Positions 18,619-27,573 of a stretch of DNA of 64,000 nucleotides are shown here, one piece after another. This DNA comes from Paraburkholderia xenovorans LB400. Its GTDB lineage: Bacteria; Pseudomonadota; Gammaproteobacteria; Burkholderiales; Burkholderiaceae. The notes below the pieces were generated by a model. It made no database searches and was not told the origin of the DNA. It worked only from the letters and a program-made list of their open reading frames with translations. Made by a program: the position numbers and the translations under genes. Numbering within the stretch: the first letter of the stretch is position 1; every line of letters starts with the position of its first letter. The stretch spans positions 930,001-994,000 of the forward strand of contig NC_007953.1 in assembly GCF_000013645.1 (NCBI RefSeq). Direction: 5' to 3'.

Positions 18619-19998
18619 CTATTGAGGAATATCTTCCAGTACGCGATTACGCGTTTCAGTTACGAACAGGGCACCGCTTCCGCCTATCACAAGTGCTACC
18701 AGTCCCAGCATCAGAAAAATCTGCGAAAACTCGGCGTGCTGCATTATCGCGCCGATAGCCAGGGGACTGGTAATGGAGGCGAGTCGCGCGAATGATGTTG
18801 CAAATGCGCTTCCCTTTGCCCGTACCGTCGTGGGATAAATTTCAGGCGTGTACAGGTAAAGCGTGACCGAGATTGCAGCGTTGAAAACAAACGCTCCCGC
18901 AATTAACGCCATCAGGGCAATTTCATTGCCTGCCATGCTATAGGCGCAGAAAAGGGCAATGCTCACGCCAGCAAAAGCCACTCGGAAATATATCTTTCGC
19001 CCCAATCTGTCGACAAGCACTGCCGTACCAAGAGTTCCGCAAAGGTACAAAGTCTGGAGCACAAACGAGAACAGCAGCGCCTGCTGCAAGGGTAAGTGCA
19101 GAGCAGTCCGCAAGATCGTGGGAGCCCAGGTCCCCACGCCGTATGACAGAAAATAGCATGCAAACCACATTGCCCAGACTGACAGACTTCGCACCAGGCT
19201 CGTTCGGGTCAAAATACGCGTTCGCGCCATCGCTGGCCGTGGAACTGCTTTGGCTGGCGGAGGCAGCGTCTTGCCTTCTTCTTCTACGCTACGCTCAATC
19301 CGCGAGACGACTTCATCGGCCTCGGCAAGGCGCCCGTGCTCCGCAAGCCAGCGTGGAGATTCGGGCAGACTGCGACGCGCCCAAAGGATAATGACAGCCG
19401 GAACAGCACCCAAAGCCAGCAACACCCGCCACCCCATTTGCGGCACGATCCAGGCGCCTACGAGGCTTGAAAACACCAAACCCAACGTGAAGCTCGCTTC
19501 ATATAGCACGAAGGAACGCCCCCGTCCCTTGGCCCGGCTAAATTCGTTGATGTAAGCCGCCGCAATCGGCACTTCGCCCCCAAGCCCCACCCCCTGAAGA
19601 AATCGGCACGCGCACAGCCAGGTATATGACGGCGCGAGGGCACAAAGCGCGGAAAACAACGTGAAAATCGCCACAGAGATAAGGGCCGCGTTGGTTCGAC
19701 CCCGCGCCTCGGCCAAGCGACCGAGTACCAGTGCTCCCAGCAGTTGGCCGGCATAGCCAACCGAGATCAGCACACCCATGTCAGTCGGCTTCAGATGCCA
19801 GATTGCCGACAGCGCCGGCAACGCTGCCGCAATAGCCAGCGAGTCGAAAGCATCGAAAAAAGTCGCCATACCCATGGTCAACCGCAGTTTGCGGAACCAT
19901 CTCCCTGGCGGTATGCGCTCCATACGAGCAACGATCGTCTCAGTCGAGATCGTGGTATCTGCCACTTGCGGTTCCGTGGCAAGTTCGTTGAGTTTCAA
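18619..19998 (-). CDS. MFS transporter, aromatic acid:H+ symporter-like
   Basis: A 459-residue MFS carrier, paralogous to 12700-14067: it shares the FFDAFDSLAIAAALPALSAIWHL type TM1, the ISVGYAGQLLGALVLGRLAEARGR loop and the PESPRWLAEHGRLAEAD cytosolic segment after TM6. It precedes the thiolase and second porin on the minus strand (65-nt gap) and probably imports the substrate of the thiolase-CoA-ligase cluster. The C-terminal tail after the last helix (VTETRNRVLEDIPQ) also matches the tail of the other copy. Confidence 0.87.
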   Translation of the reverse strand: MKLNELATEPQVADTTISTETIVARMERIPPGRWFRKLRLTMGMATFFDAFDSLAIAAALPALSAIWHLKPTDMGVLISVGYAGQLLGALVLGRLAEARGRTNAALISVAIFTLFSALCALAPSYTWLCACRFLQGVGLGGEVPIAAAYINEFSRAKGRGRSFVLYEASFTLGLVFSSLVGAWIVPQMGWRVLLALGAVPAVIILWARRSLPESPRWLAEHGRLAEADEVVSRIERSVEEEGKTLPPPAKAVPRPAMARTRILTRTSLVRSLSVWAMWFACYFLSYGVGTWAPTILRTALHLPLQQALLFSFVLQTLYLCGTLGTAVLVDRLGRKIYFRVAFAGVSIALFCAYSMAGNEIALMALIAGAFVFNAAISVTLYLYTPEIYPTTVRAKGSAFATSFARLASITSPLAIGAIMQHAEFSQIFLMLGLVALVIGGSGALFVTETRNRVLEDIPQ

Positions 19999-20031
19999 CT
20001 TCGGTCTCCCTCATTCTCTGACTGGCCAGAG

Positions 20032-20053
20032 GCCTGAGGCTAGTATCTCAGGC
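20032..20053. terminator. Possible terminator hairpin after thiolase gene
   Basis: A perfect 7-bp inverted repeat (GCCTGAG / CTCAGGC, 8-nt loop) lies in the 64-nt gap between the thiolase stop and the MFS start. No T-tract follows on either strand, so it may be a processing or weak termination site. Confidence 0.3.
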
Positions 20054-20062
20054 TTCGATATT

Positions 20063-21244
20063 TCAATACACCTTCAGGAGGGCGGCCGCCCCTTGTCCGC
20101 CACCCACGCACATCGTGACGACCGCGTATTTCGCACCCCGGCGCCTGCCTTCAATCAACGCATGCGCGCAAAGCCGCGTACCGGACGCGCCATACGGATG
20201 ACCAAGGGCAATCGCGCCCCCGTTCACATTGACGCGCTCCTCCGGAAGACCAAGTCGGTCGATGCAGTAAAGCGCCTGGGATGCGAACGCCTCATTGAGT
20301 TCCCACAAGTCAATATCCTCAACGCGAAGGCCCGCGCGAGCAAGGAGTTTTGGCACCGCCTGTACCGGACCGATTCCCATTTCGTCGGGCTCCACGCCGG
20401 CGACCGCGAAACCGCTGAACGCTCCAAGTGGCTGCACGCCGTGTCGCTCGGCGTACCGGGAATCGGCGACGACGACCGCCGCGGCACCGTCCGAGAACTG
20501 ACTGGCATTGCCACCGGTAACCACACCGCCTTCGATCGCTGGCTTAATGGCCGCAAGCGCTTCGTACGTGGTAGCTGGACGCAGCCCCTCGTCGCCATCG
20601 ACCAGCACATCGACCGTTGATGCTTCGCCGGTCTGAGGATCCACCCGCGTCATCGTCGCCCGCACGGGAACAATTTCATCTGCCGTCAAACCAGCCTCTG
20701 CAGCCGCGCAAGCGCGCTGCTGGCTGCGAACACCAAACAGGTCCTGGCGTTCGCGCGTAATTCCGTACCGTCGCGCAACGACCTCCGCCGTTTGAAGCAT
20801 GGTGTCGAAACTCGAAGGATGGCTTGCCTTGAGCGCCGGATCCTCTGCCATAAACGAATTCGCGTACTTCTGCACGCAGGAAATTGACTCGACGCCACCG
20901 GCCATGAACACCTCGCCCTCGCCCGTCCATATTCTCTGCGCAGCCAGCGCGATCGTCTGTAGTCCGGAAGCGCAGTATCGATTCAGCGTCATGCCAGGCA
21001 CCTTGGTCGGCAGTCCGGCAAGCAACCCGATCTGCCTGGCGATATTGCCGCCCGTCGTACCTTCTGGATTGCCACATCCCATCAATACGTCCTCGAAAGC
21101 GCCAGCCTCCACACCAGATCTGGCAAGCGCAGCACGTACGGCGTGGGCTCCAAGCGTTGCACCGTAAGTAGTATTGAAGCTCCCTTTCCAGCTCCTGGTG
21201 AACGCGGTCCTCGCCGCTGAAACGATCAACGCCTCTCTATACAT
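20063..21244 (-). CDS. Thiolase (acetyl-CoA acyltransferase)
   Basis: A 393-residue thiolase from the ATG at 21244 (MYREALIVSAARTAF). The ATG six bases further out has its AAGGG site directly abutting it, so the inner start has the better spacing. The acyl-accepting cysteine is C91 in RYCASGLQT. NEAFASQAL, GGAIALGHPYGASGTR and the late CVGGGQGAA supply the active-site His and Cys. It should cleave beta-ketoacyl-CoA to acetyl-CoA and a shortened acyl-CoA. With the CoA ligase and amidohydrolase 2-4 kb upstream it supports a side-chain beta-oxidation pathway. Confidence 0.93.
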   Translation of the reverse strand: MYREALIVSAARTAFTRSWKGSFNTTYGATLGAHAVRAALARSGVEAGAFEDVLMGCGNPEGTTGGNIARQIGLLAGLPTKVPGMTLNRYCASGLQTIALAAQRIWTGEGEVFMAGGVESISCVQKYANSFMAEDPALKASHPSSFDTMLQTAEVVARRYGITRERQDLFGVRSQQRACAAAEAGLTADEIVPVRATMTRVDPQTGEASTVDVLVDGDEGLRPATTYEALAAIKPAIEGGVVTGGNASQFSDGAAAVVVADSRYAERHGVQPLGAFSGFAVAGVEPDEMGIGPVQAVPKLLARAGLRVEDIDLWELNEAFASQALYCIDRLGLPEERVNVNGGAIALGHPYGASGTRLCAHALIEGRRRGAKYAVVTMCVGGGQGAAALLKVY

Positions 21245-21253
21245 TTTCATCCC

Positions 21254-22351
21254 TTAAAAATAGTGCTTTACACCTACTCGCACAATTGCCTGCGATCCCG
21301 TACTTGACGGTCCGCCTGACATATACAATTCGGCAGTCTGCCCATGACCACTGGCATGCTCATAGTCAGCAGTAAGATAGATGTCGGTTCCCTTGGACAG
21401 GTAATAGTCCAACGTCGCCACCAGTTGATTCCACCGGGAAGAACTCAAGCGCGACGTGCTAGCGCCAGCTTCAAGGAGAAACGCGGGTGTAAAGCGGTAA
21501 ATGCCTCCAAGCGTGAGCGTCTGCAGAGCGCCGGATTCGCGAACGGAGTCCATGTGCACATTGGTATAGGTCACCATACCGGTCAGCTTCTGATAGGTAT
21601 AGCTCATGCCTAACGCCGCAATACTCAAACTGTTTAGCGGCACCACGGTCGATGCACCCAGCCCCAACTGGTAACCCAGAAAGGAGGAAGAACCGATCGA
21701 CGAGGCGGGCGCCACGCTTACACCGTGAATATCGGTGTAAACGGCAAGAGCGCGGACAGATTGATTCGTGTACCGAAGTTCGAAACTGCGAGCAGTACCG
21801 TTAGCGGCCGTTCCGGTCCCGGAGTTCGAAAACGCGTACATTGCACCCAACGAAATACCCGTACCCAAACCATAACGGTACTTGATCGAGTTGTTCAGTT
21901 GCCCACCGCCGATGCGATCCAGGTTGCCCGGCGCGAGCGAGTACAGGGTCAAATACTGTTCGCGATCTGAAACGAGATACAGGAAGTCGTTCATGAAGTC
22001 GCTTTGACGGCCGAGCGTCACTTGCCCGTAGTCCTTGTTCGCAAGACCGACGATAGCCAGTCTGCCAAAGAGCAGTCCTCCATATCCCATCGCACCGGAA
22101 TTAATGTCAAATTGATCCTGCAGATTGAAGACGGCGTCCCAGCCTCCTCCGAGATCTTCCTGACCTTTGATACCCCAGTATGTCGGCCACTTGATGCCAC
22201 TGGCCGTCTTCGTCGAGCTCGATCCTTTAATGTTATTTGTGTAACTCACACCTTCATCCAGAATGCCAAATAGCGTAACACTGGACTGGGCAACAGACGA
22301 CGACGCATAAGTCAGCAGTACTATATACAACGCAAAAAAAGCCTTTTTCAT
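21254..22351 (-). CDS. Burkholderiales-type outer-membrane porin
   Basis: A 365-residue porin with signal peptide MKKAFFALYIVLLTYASSSVAQ and a mature start SSVTLFGILDEGVSYTNN. YWGIKGQEDLGGGWDAVFNLQDQF and the terminal GVKHYF fit the family. It lies between the thiolase (10 nt) and the carbonic-anhydrase-like gene on the same strand, so it is probably expressed with the CoA-ligase operon. It is one of four porins in the window, each tied to a different uptake system. Confidence 0.93.
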   Translation of the reverse strand: MKKAFFALYIVLLTYASSSVAQSSVTLFGILDEGVSYTNNIKGSSSTKTASGIKWPTYWGIKGQEDLGGGWDAVFNLQDQFDINSGAMGYGGLLFGRLAIVGLANKDYGQVTLGRQSDFMNDFLYLVSDREQYLTLYSLAPGNLDRIGGGQLNNSIKYRYGLGTGISLGAMYAFSNSGTGTAANGTARSFELRYTNQSVRALAVYTDIHGVSVAPASSIGSSSFLGYQLGLGASTVVPLNSLSIAALGMSYTYQKLTGMVTYTNVHMDSVRESGALQTLTLGGIYRFTPAFLLEAGASTSRLSSSRWNQLVATLDYYLSKGTDIYLTADYEHASGHGQTAELYMSGGPSSTGSQAIVRVGVKHYF

Positions 22352-22383
22352 ATTGTCTCCATATATATCATATTGTTTTTAAA

Positions 22384-22911
22384 TCAGGCGTTACGCTCCT
22401 CATTCATTGTCCGAATCGACAACATTGTGAGCGCTTCATAATGTTTTCCTCCCTCGACCATCCGGGAGACTTCATTCCCGGAAAGAGCTCGCAAGACCTT
22501 CGCAGGAATGCCCGTTGCCAAATGGCGGTCTGGGAGGAGCGTGCGCGCGGTTAAAAGCGACAGCGCCCCCAAAATAGCCTGACTACCAACCACCGCTTCA
22601 TCGAGGACCACCGAACTGATTCCAACCAGCGCCCCTTCCCCGATACGGGCACCGTGAACCACAGCGTTGTGGCCAAGACAACTGCCGACCTCGAGCACGG
22701 CATTTCTGCCATGAATGGTGCAACTATCCTGCACGATCGCGCCTTCACGCAGAAGAATGACTCCTCCGTCACCTCGCAGGGTCGCGTGTGGTCCTATATA
22801 GCAGTGGTCGGAAATCGTCACTCGGCCAATGAGCACCGCCGTCGGATGCACAAATGCAGAGCCCGATACTTCGGGACTAACTCCATCGAAAGAGTAATAT
22901 TTTCCGGCCAT
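22384..22911 (-). CDS. Gamma-carbonic-anhydrase-like left-handed beta-helix protein (PaaY/CaiE type)
   Basis: A 175-residue hexapeptide-repeat protein: isoleucine/valine-rich repeats such as VHPTAVLIGRVTISDHCYIGPHATLRGD and VGSCLGHNAVVHGARIGEGALVGISSVVL form a beta-helix. Metal-type histidines appear at HGRN, GHNAVVH. PaaY and CaiE members occur in phenylacetate and carnitine operons, and PaaY is a thioesterase protecting against dead-end CoA adducts. Association with a phenylacetate-CoA-ligase-like gene makes such a protective thioesterase the likely role. Confidence 0.87.
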   Translation of the reverse strand: MAGKYYSFDGVSPEVSGSAFVHPTAVLIGRVTISDHCYIGPHATLRGDGGVILLREGAIVQDSCTIHGRNAVLEVGSCLGHNAVVHGARIGEGALVGISSVVLDEAVVGSQAILGALSLLTARTLLPDRHLATGIPAKVLRALSGNEVSRMVEGGKHYEALTMLSIRTMNEERNA

Positions 22912-22955
22912 TGCTGATAGAGGTTCGTTTTTTCGACGTCCTGAACGAAAACCGG

Positions 22956-23804
22956 CTATTCAAAGTAGCGCTGCGCGTTCTCGAAAAGGACCTTGCTCAA
23001 CACAGCCTCGGTGTATCCCTCGTTTAACCAGTCGGGGATTACCTTTTCGAAACGCAAAGCAGGGAAATCACACCCGAACATGATCCGGTCCTGCATCCGG
23101 CCGCCGATCTCCTTCTTCAGGGCGGGCGAGAACTGACGCGGGCCCCAGCCATGCAGCTCATAGTGAACGTTGGCCTTGTGCAGCATTACCGCGATCATTT
23201 CGTCTTGCCAGGGGTAAGCCGGACGGGACGCCAATACCTTGAGCTCAGGGTAACGTGCCGCTACGGCGTCGACATGGCGGGGATGCCCGTGATCGAGAAT
23301 GATGCCTTTGCCACCAGGCAAGCCCTGGCCAATTCCGGTCAGTCCGCAAAGGATCAGAACCGGCGTGCCATGGTCCACTGACCGCTCATAGAACGGAAAC
23401 CATGCCGGATCGCCTGGAGGCACACCCGTAACCTGACCGTTCACGCAAAACCCGGTAAAACCAAGGGCAGCGCTTTTGACGCGTTCGAACTCCTCCAGTG
23501 ATTCTTCCGCCCGATGCGGCTCGAACTGCAACCAATGTCCGGCAACCGTATCGGGATATTTCCTCTGGTAATCCAACGCGTAGTCGTGAAATTGCCGTAT
23601 TTCTTCAATGGGCAATGTCTTGGTAAACGAGAGATCAAGAATGGCTTTTGCCTGGTGCTCGCGAAAATACGCGGCCTGCTCCTCTTGCGTCAAATAGAGA
23701 ATATCCGTTCCCCAGACATGACGTACCCGGGCTAGCTCCTCTTCCGTGCGCATCACGTAAGCTTCCCGGGTTGCCCAGTGGGAATGGCAATCAAAAATCT
23801 TCAT
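22956..23804 (-). CDS. Amidohydrolase-family (TIM-barrel) hydrolase or decarboxylase
   Basis: A 282-residue amidohydrolase_2-type protein. The metal motif HSH is in FDCHSHW near residue 5-9, later conserved positions are at ILDHGHPRHVD and GCDFPALRFE. Related proteins decarboxylate aromatic acids or hydrolyse beta-ketoacyl-CoA side chains in aromatic degradation. It is five bases downstream of the CoA-ligase gene, so they are in one operon. A C-C-bond hydrolase or decarboxylase acting on a ketoacyl-CoA intermediate is plausible but unproven. Confidence 0.82.
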   Translation of the reverse strand: MKIFDCHSHWATREAYVMRTEEELARVRHVWGTDILYLTQEEQAAYFREHQAKAILDLSFTKTLPIEEIRQFHDYALDYQRKYPDTVAGHWLQFEPHRAEESLEEFERVKSAALGFTGFCVNGQVTGVPPGDPAWFPFYERSVDHGTPVLILCGLTGIGQGLPGGKGIILDHGHPRHVDAVAARYPELKVLASRPAYPWQDEMIAVMLHKANVHYELHGWGPRQFSPALKKEIGGRMQDRIMFGCDFPALRFEKVIPDWLNEGYTEAVLSKVLFENAQRYFE

Positions 23805-23809
23805 AGTCT

Positions 23810-25222
23810 TTACTTGTCTTGTTTACGTTTATCGACGAGTCGAACCACTTTCGTGCTGGTATCGATCCTGGTTATGCTCGCGAGACTGCCGACAGGTTGA
23901 GCCGTCGCTTGAACCTTGAGCCCAACTCCCTCTCTCAATCGCTCCGCAGCATGCACTGCGTGCAATTCACGCGCATCTTCCGATGCGGTACTCTCGAAGA
24001 GAACCTGCATTTCGTCTTGACCGGTAGCTGAGCGCTCTACGATACAGACGAACTCACCGTTGGTATCGCCCATGGCCTTCAGCAATTCACCGATCGCCTC
24101 CGGAAATACGCTGATGCCCCTCAGCTTGATCATGTTGTCGGCACGTCCGGCCATGCCCGTCAGCCTCTTTCCTTTGCATCCGCAATTGCAGTCACCAGCA
24201 TGAAAGCTGAACATGTCATTGGTGTTGAAGCGAATCATCGGCGCCAGATGCTTGAACAGCGTTGTGACGTGCAGTACACCTGGCTCGCCCGACGCTGCGG
24301 GTGTTCCCGATTGACGATCGAGGATCTCTACATGGAACGCATCTTCAAAAACATGGAGTCCTGATTTTTCAGCGCATTCAGCGGCTACTGTTCCAAGCTC
24401 GTTGGTTCCATACCCGTCGTAAACATCTGCGTTCCACAGGCTTTCAAGCTCTTCCCGACTTTCACCACCCAACCACGTGATGATCTTCTTCACACTCGAT
24501 TCCCGCACGTCGAAATCCATCTCCGACTGCGCTACGTTAGCCATGTAGCGATAGTATGCGGGGCTGCCGCAGATTACCTGTACGTTCCATCCACGAATCA
24601 GCTCGATCTGACGTCGTGTAGGTGTTTGTGCTCCAGTGCCAGCCATGATGGGAACCGCACCTGTGTACTTCCACAGTCCTTCCCGTGCCAGCAGTCCCGC
24701 ATTCGTCAAGCCAAGAGCCAACGAAACAAGCACCAGGTCGAACGGACGAACGCCTTGCAGATAAAATCTGCGCCCCATCAGGATGTTCATGACTTCGCGG
24801 TCGCGGGGCGAGTAAAGCATGGGACGAGGCAGTCCGGTGGTCCCACCACTGGTCTGAAAAACGAGAGGTAGCGGCGCGTCTACCAACGGATCAAGCCCCA
24901 CCAGGCTTCCCCACGGTGGGGTTTGGGCGAGTGCCTCACGAAGGTCGTGTACCGAGAACGTCGGCAAGCGGTCGATATCCTCCAGGCCACGAATGTCTGC
25001 CCGCTCAATACCAGCCTCGCCCCAAAGCGACTGGTAAAACGGGATCTCCCACGCACGGTCCATCTGCGCGATAAATCGCCGATTCTGTTCAGCATGGATT
25101 CGATCGGGAGACCAAAGATGCGTATCGCTGGCATAGCGATCCGCAGGCGGGAATTCACGACAAAGTGCGTCGAAATCCAGTGACTGGTGGTAGATGGGAA
25201 TTGATCCCTCAAACTGTCTCAT
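23810..25222 (-). CDS. Phenylacetate-CoA ligase-like AMP-forming enzyme (PaaK family)
   Basis: A 470-residue adenylate-forming ligase. The P-loop TSGGTTGLPRP is at 124-134, DGYGTNELG is near 272, and the C-terminal lid DNMIKLRGISVFPEAIGE has the family pattern. A GDCNCGCKGKR segment supplies several cysteines as seen in PaaK members. It should activate an aryl or aliphatic acid to its CoA thioester with ATP. It is the first gene of the minus-strand run with the amidohydrolase, carbonic-anhydrase-like, porin and thiolase genes, divergent from the IclR regulator. Confidence 0.9.
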   Translation of the reverse strand: MRQFEGSIPIYHQSLDFDALCREFPPADRYASDTHLWSPDRIHAEQNRRFIAQMDRAWEIPFYQSLWGEAGIERADIRGLEDIDRLPTFSVHDLREALAQTPPWGSLVGLDPLVDAPLPLVFQTSGGTTGLPRPMLYSPRDREVMNILMGRRFYLQGVRPFDLVLVSLALGLTNAGLLAREGLWKYTGAVPIMAGTGAQTPTRRQIELIRGWNVQVICGSPAYYRYMANVAQSEMDFDVRESSVKKIITWLGGESREELESLWNADVYDGYGTNELGTVAAECAEKSGLHVFEDAFHVEILDRQSGTPAASGEPGVLHVTTLFKHLAPMIRFNTNDMFSFHAGDCNCGCKGKRLTGMAGRADNMIKLRGISVFPEAIGELLKAMGDTNGEFVCIVERSATGQDEMQVLFESTASEDARELHAVHAAERLREGVGLKVQATAQPVGSLASITRIDTSTKVVRLVDKRKQDK

Positions 25223-25409
25223 TGGTGTTTCGCCTACCGATACGTTGTTGCGTTTATAATGATGTAACGATAGTGTAGTCCTTGTGCCGTGTCAACCAAT
25301 CGGCGTCGGGAGTTTTCCCTATCTGGACGCTACCAGGGGCGCCCGTGGCAGGCCGACCATGGTCGTTATAATTTCCGCTCATAACATTGCAACATTGGAA
25401 TATCAGCCC

Positions 25410-26207
25410 ATGCCAAAGATCAGTGACTCCGGGGAACCGGTCGAAGGAGTACAGGCGGTTGCTCTCACCCTGAAGATCCTGGAGGCCCTCGCCAATGCCA
25501 GGTCGACAGTCGGTGTGACGGAGTTGTCAAAGCAGATTGGCGCAGGAAAAGCTCGCGTCTATAGACATCTTCAAACGCTCGTCACCCTGGGTTACGCACT
25601 TAAAGATGAAGAAAGCGAGCGCTACTCAACCGGGCCTCAGCTACTGAGGCTAAGTCACACCTTGAGCTATCGGCTGGACGTCGTCGAAGCAGCGCGCCTG
25701 CCGGCGCGCAAGCTTTCCGATGCGACAGGACTTACGGCCGTCGTTGCGCGCGTCGAAGGCGATGCGATTGTTGTGGTACACGCAGAATACAGTCGTGCCG
25801 ATACCATGCGCTCACCCCGAATAGGCACCACCATGCAGTTTCACTACACGGCACTAGGGAAAATCGCTCTGGCTTTCGGGCCGGCGGAATTGCGCTCCCG
25901 TGTGCTGAATGAGCCGCTCGAGCAACTGACTGCATACACCATCACCGACCGGCGGGATCTGATGAAAAAACTGGAGAAGATTCAGGAACTCGGCTGGGCA
26001 AGTAGCGCGAACGAAGGGATGGTCGGCTTTAATGCGCTTGCAGCTCCGATCACGGATGCCCACGAACGCCTCGTTGGGATGATCTGCGTCGTGGGTTCGA
26101 TAAAGCAATTGCCCGCCACGCCACCGCAGAACTACCTGGATGCCCTCCTGTCAACAGCGGACGACATCTCCGCTTACTTCGGGCATGTCAGCCGCATGCC
26201 AAGCTGA
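25410..26207 (+). CDS. IclR-family transcriptional regulator
   Basis: About 265 residues from the ATG at 25410 (MPKISDSGEPVEGVQAVALTLKILEAL). Earlier in-frame starts lie in non-conserved sequence. A perfect TATAAT at 25367-25372 would give transcription starting just before 25410, supporting this choice. The N-terminal winged helix (VTELSKQIGAGKARVYRHLQTLVTLGY) is followed by the IclR effector domain. It is divergent from the CoA-ligase gene by 187 nt and is its likely regulator, responding to the aromatic acid or a CoA ester. Confidence 0.9.
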   Translation: MPKISDSGEPVEGVQAVALTLKILEALANARSTVGVTELSKQIGAGKARVYRHLQTLVTLGYALKDEESERYSTGPQLLRLSHTLSYRLDVVEAARLPARKLSDATGLTAVVARVEGDAIVVVHAEYSRADTMRSPRIGTTMQFHYTALGKIALAFGPAELRSRVLNEPLEQLTAYTITDRRDLMKKLEKIQELGWASSANEGMVGFNALAAPITDAHERLVGMICVVGSIKQLPATPPQNYLDALLSTADDISAYFGHVSRMPS

Positions 26208-26614
26208 GAGTACAGTTGCCGTCGACCGGATAGCGCGGCACGGACCCGGGGGCAGGCGGCCTCTTTGGTAGCGATGAGACAGTGGGGCGGCCCGTCCCAC
26301 ATACCTGGCTGCGAGCGACATCAACGCATGGCCGACGCAGTTGTCCGAGAGAATCGAGAGAATCGCGACGGGCTTGGCAGACTGGCCCGCAAATCGAGCA
26401 GGTCCGTCCGATCGATCTTCTCCTCGCGAGCGCTACCGGACACGTCACGATATGCTTGAGTGTCTGCGCGATCACCGTCGAATCGGTGTGGACATGGCGC
26501 TCCATGTCTGTCATCTGGATGCCGCGCGCCCGCCCCCGGTCTGCATGTCCTTTTCCCACCAATGCTTAGCCGTCGCATGCCTCCGTGTCTGATCGATTTC
26601 GTTCGCGGCGGATG
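26208..26614. other. Gene-free stretch with only unsupported open frames
   Basis: 407 bases between the convergent IclR and BKACE genes. Short overlapping open frames exist on both strands (longest about 125 codons), but none shows a family pattern or a ribosome site. It may be a decayed gene or mobile-element scar. Nothing else was found. Confidence 0.35.
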
Positions 26615-27532
26615 CTATTGCATCGCGAAGTCGGGCCGTGGTCCGCTGCTGCGCGGGAGCCCCATGATTTCACGCGCTTCGCGAGGCGTTGCTGGCTCGT
26701 AACCCATCTCGCGTACGAGCCGCACGACCCGCTCGACCAGTTGCACGTTGGTCGCGAGTTCGCCCGCGCTGTAATACAGATTGTCTTCGAGGCCCACGCG
26801 AACGTGGCCACCGAGCAAAAGGGAGTTCATTGCCGATGGCAATTGCGCCGGCCCGATACCGCTCACGCAGAAGATGCTGCCCTTTGGTAGCAGGTCCACC
26901 ATCGACTGCAGAACACGAGGCGAATAAGGCATCGCATTCTGAAAGTTACGATGGACACCAAGTACCAGATTGATGAAGAACGGTTCCTCGTCGAAACCAG
27001 CCGCCGTCAACGCTGCAACGTCCTGCACGATATGCGTCGGACTGAAGACCTCCCACTCGGGTTTGATGCCGCGCTTCTTCATCTCGACGGCGAGGTGCTT
27101 CGAACGTTCCGGCGACGTGTGCATCAGCAGCTCCTTGCCGCCAAAGGTCGCGATGATGGTCGTCGCGTCTAACGTGCACAATTCCGCACCCGCATCCATG
27201 CCCTTTAGCCGTTCCTCCCAAAGGATCTCCCAGTAACCGTTCGATGCTTGCCCGATCATCTCGCCGTGCACGCCGCCACCGGTCGAGTTATTGATCACGA
27301 TGTCGCATTTCGCGCGGATACGGGTATTGATATCGCGATAGATTGCCGCGTCGCAGGTCGCGCCGTCGTCGGGACGCCGCGCGTGTACCGCCACCACGCT
27401 TGCGCCCGCGTTGTAGCAATCATAGACGTCACTCGCGATTTCTTCAGGCTGCGTGGGCAGATGCGGGTTCTGCTGCTTGCTGGCCATGCCGCCGGTCGGC
27501 GCGATGGTGACGATGACTTTGGGTCTGCTCAT
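26615..27532 (-). CDS. BKACE-family (3-keto-5-aminohexanoate cleavage-like) enzyme, variant metal motif
   Basis: A 305-residue TIM-barrel protein starting at the ATG at 27532 (MSRPKVIVTIAPTGG) with a GGAG site. The family uses zinc and acetyl-CoA to cleave beta-keto acids into a CoA ester plus acetoacetate. The usual HxH zinc pair at the end of beta-2 reads AVH here (A48, H50), so the first histidine is missing, while the later GLED glutamate segment (VRVGLEDNLYYS) is kept. It is co-linear with a carnitine-dehydrogenase-like and a hydratase gene (42-nt gap). The substrate is unknown. Confidence 0.87.
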   Translation of the reverse strand: MSRPKVIVTIAPTGGMASKQQNPHLPTQPEEIASDVYDCYNAGASVVAVHARRPDDGATCDAAIYRDINTRIRAKCDIVINNSTGGGVHGEMIGQASNGYWEILWEERLKGMDAGAELCTLDATTIIATFGGKELLMHTSPERSKHLAVEMKKRGIKPEWEVFSPTHIVQDVAALTAAGFDEEPFFINLVLGVHRNFQNAMPYSPRVLQSMVDLLPKGSIFCVSGIGPAQLPSAMNSLLLGGHVRVGLEDNLYYSAGELATNVQLVERVVRLVREMGYEPATPREAREIMGLPRSSGPRPDFAMQ

Positions 27533-27573
27533 GTTGGTCTCCATTATTTTGGGTAGAAGGCCTTGCACGTCCG

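Noticed and set aside
26265..26592. Several overlapping short plus-strand frames
   Set aside because: None has a ribosome site or recognisable domain. They overlap each other and are probably chance frames.
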